Below the pieces are notes generated by a model that worked only from the letters and a program-made list of their open reading frames with translations, was not told the DNA's origin and ran no database searches. A stretch of 64,000 nucleotides of DNA from Flavobacterium sp. ZT3R18 (GTDB lineage: Bacteria; Bacteroidota; Bacteroidia; Flavobacteriales; Flavobacteriaceae). The stretch is from NCBI RefSeq assembly GCF_007097385.1, contig NZ_VJZS01000006.1:62001-126000 (forward strand), in the 5' to 3' direction. Positions 62,471-64,000 of this stretch are shown piece by piece. The position numbers and the translations under genes are program-made. Positions within the stretch are counted from its first letter, which is position 1. Each line of letters begins with the position of its first letter.

Positions 62471-63751
62471 TTAATAAGAGCTCATCATCTTCTCTTTAAT
62501 TTCCTTTAAACACAAATTATTGATACTTCCTTCATGTGTATGTTTGGTTTCTTTTGGTGATTGGTAGGTTCCGTTTTCCAATTGCTCGGCAACAGCTTTA
62601 TAGGCGTCTCTAAAAGGAATTCCCGCTACCACCATTTCGTTTAAAGTATCTACAGTAAACAGATAATTGTATTTGGGATCGTTTAAAATATTGTCTTTTA
62701 CAGTAATGTCTTTGATAGAGAAAATAGCAATATCCAAACAGGCTTTTAGGTTTTGAATCGCTGGAAACAATCCTTCTTTCAAGAGTTGTAAATCCCTGTG
62801 GTAGCCGCTAGGAAGATTATTGGTTATCAAAGTAATTTCATAAGGCAAGGCTTGAATCTTGTTGCATTTTCCACGAATCAATTCAAAAACATCTGGGTTT
62901 TTCTTGTGAGGCATAATACTCGATCCCGTGGTAAGGTGCGATGGCAAACCGATAAAACCAAAATTCTGACTCATATACAAACACACATCCATAGAAAATT
63001 TAGAAAGGGTAGAAGCCACACTGCTCATGGCAAAAGCGACTGTTTTTTCTGATTTTCCACGGCTCATTTGTGCGGCAACCGAATTGTATTTTAAGGTTGC
63101 AAAACCTAATTCTTGTGTTGTGAATGTTCTGTCAATAGGAAACGAACTGCCGTAACCCGCAGCAGAACCCAACGGATTTTGATCCACAATTTTCAAAGCG
63201 GCATTTAGCATCGTAATATCGTCAATCAGACTTTCGGCATAAGCAGAAAACCACATCCCGAAAGAGGAAGGCATCGCAATTTGAAGGTGTGTGTAACCTG
63301 GTAATAATACATTTTGGTGTTTCTCTGCCGATTCCATCATTAAATCAAAAAGCGTTTTTACTTGCTCTTTCAATTCTTTGACTACATCTTTTAGATATAA
63401 GTTGACATCGACTAAAACCTGATCGTTACGGGAACGTGCGGTGTGTATTTTTTTTCCGGCATCCCCTAGTTTTACAGTCAACAAATATTCGATTTTGGAA
63501 TGCACGTCTTCAAAACTGTCTTCGATTTCGAAATTCCCGTTTGCGATGTCTTCTATAATTTCGTTCAAAGCCAAGACTAATGATTCGGTTTCAGCATTGG
63601 TGAGTAGTCCAATTTGTCCCAACATTTTGGCGTGGGCAATAGATCCCAAAGCATCGTATTTGGCTAAAACCAAATCGAGCTCTCTATCGTTTCCTACTGT
63701 AAAATGTTCGATTTGTTTGTCGGTTGGTATTCCTTTTTCCCAAAGTTTCAT
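62471..63751 (-). CDS. argH: Argininosuccinate lyase ArgH
   Basis: ArgH splits argininosuccinate into arginine and fumarate, the last step of arginine synthesis. Start ATG 63751 gives 426 residues beginning MKLWEKGIPTDKQIEHFTVG; a TTG 6 bp upstream is less likely. Superfamily motifs are DVHSKIEYLL, HTARSRNDQVL and the active-site loop TTGSSIMPHKKNPDVFEL. It is shorter than the E. coli enzyme, as is usual for Bacteroidota. The argE-like gene lies just upstream on the same strand. Confidence 0.95.
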   Translation of the reverse strand: MKLWEKGIPTDKQIEHFTVGNDRELDLVLAKYDALGSIAHAKMLGQIGLLTNAETESLVLALNEIIEDIANGNFEIEDSFEDVHSKIEYLLTVKLGDAGKKIHTARSRNDQVLVDVNLYLKDVVKELKEQVKTLFDLMMESAEKHQNVLLPGYTHLQIAMPSSFGMWFSAYAESLIDDITMLNAALKIVDQNPLGSAAGYGSSFPIDRTFTTQELGFATLKYNSVAAQMSRGKSEKTVAFAMSSVASTLSKFSMDVCLYMSQNFGFIGLPSHLTTGSSIMPHKKNPDVFELIRGKCNKIQALPYEITLITNNLPSGYHRDLQLLKEGLFPAIQNLKACLDIAIFSIKDITVKDNILNDPKYNYLFTVDTLNEMVVAGIPFRDAYKAVAEQLENGTYQSPKETKHTHEGSINNLCLKEIKEKMMSSY

Positions 63752-63875
63752 ATTCAATTTTAGATTTTAAATTTTAGATTTTAGATTTGAAAACAGCCGT
63801 TTACAAGCCTGAAAATGCTAAAATAAATTATTTGTTTTTTTTAAATCCATAAGTCCTAAATTGGAATTTGGAATT

Positions 63876-64000
63876 TTATTTCAAAAAGTCTCCCAGTATT
63901 TTGATATACAATTGGATGCCTTCTTCAATTTCGTTTACATATATAAATTCGTCTGCCGAGTGCGACCGCAGGGATTCTCCTGGGCCTAATTTTAAGGATT
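63876..64000 (-). CDS. argE: C-terminal end of an M20 peptidase, probably ArgE (partial)
   Basis: Only the last 40 codons are in the window. On the minus strand they read SLKLGPGESLRSHSADEFIY, then VNEIEEGIQLYIKILGDFLK and a stop. The GPGESLRSHSADEFI motif is the conserved end of acetylornithine deacetylase/succinyl-diaminopimelate desuccinylase peptidases. Position directly upstream of argH points to ArgE, which removes the acetyl group from N-acetylornithine. The gap to argH (63752-63875) is AT-rich, with AGATTTTA repeats. Confidence 0.75.
   Translation of the reverse strand, partial: SLKLGPGESLRSHSADEFIYVNEIEEGIQLYIKILGDFLK

Overview
The window looks like a chromosome segment of a Flavobacterium-type bacterium (Bacteroidota, Flavobacteriaceae). 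The DNA is AT-rich. Many genes are preceded by the Bacteroidota -7 element TAnnTTTG, often with TTG about 17-19 bp upstream. Lipoproteins carry short lipoboxes followed by acidic or polar residues. The gene set is typical of the family: an Oar-type TonB receptor, a Bacteroidota-style RNA polymerase omega, DUF4835, DUF4199, DUF6495-like and DUF6913-like proteins, a FabV/FabI pair, and YtxJ. No rRNA, tRNA or CRISPR array was recognised.

Layout. Positions 1-5.9 kb hold the end of a TonB-dependent receptor, a DUF6495-like protein, a VapBC-like toxin-antitoxin pair and ligA. Positions 6.2-12.7 kb are a co-directional housekeeping run: dapA, bamD, rpoZ, coaBC, a DUF4835 protein and recN. Positions 12.8-19.2 kb carry two different enoyl-ACP reductases (fabV, fabI), a glycosyltransferase, coaE and a two-component system. 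Positions 19.3-26.5 kb lie mostly on the minus strand: thioesterase, miaA, a DnaQ/GIY-YIG fusion, yggS, DUF1015, hydroxyacyl-CoA dehydrogenase and a Gfo/Idh oxidoreductase. Positions 26.7-31.7 kb hold pcm, a PAS protein, a lipoprotein, smpB, a subtilase and a VF530 protein.

Positions 31.7-33.9 kb are a small accessory islet: a methyltransferase, a transposase tail, a cyanovirin-N-like lectin gene and a broken small gene. Positions 33.9-45.2 kb are mostly metabolic and envelope genes: GNAT, an alpha/beta hydrolase lipoprotein, an epimerase, an M1 peptidase, a major royal jelly family protein, a Crp/Fnr regulator, both agmatine-to-putrescine enzymes and an L,D-transpeptidase. Positions 45.4-55.6 kb are the most unusual part. 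An ABC exporter and a GIY-YIG gene set between two perfect 30-bp inverted repeats are followed by a repeat field. That field has five same-orientation copies of a ~162-bp core, two copies of a 101-bp inverted-repeat element and a perfect 42-bp palindrome. The repeats bracket a translationally coupled aminotransferase/ornithine-cyclodeaminase-like pair. An unrecognised 224-aa protein and a truncated DUF4393 gene follow. Positions 55.6-64 kb return to core genes: clpB, ytxJ, a DUF2157 membrane pair, a lipoprotein, argH and the end of an argE-like gene.

How the genes work together. Visible pathways are lysine and peptidoglycan precursor synthesis (dapA), CoA synthesis (coaBC, coaE), fatty-acid elongation and release (fabV, fabI, thioesterase), outer-membrane assembly (bamD, DUF4835), DNA repair and replication (ligA, recN), protein quality control (clpB, smpB, pcm), agmatine to putrescine (aguA, aguB), and arginine synthesis (argH, argE). 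The main novelty candidates are the repeat/GIY-YIG/cassette system at 47-54 kb, the CVNH lectin islet, and two palindromic elements that sit in frame inside yggS and ytxJ.
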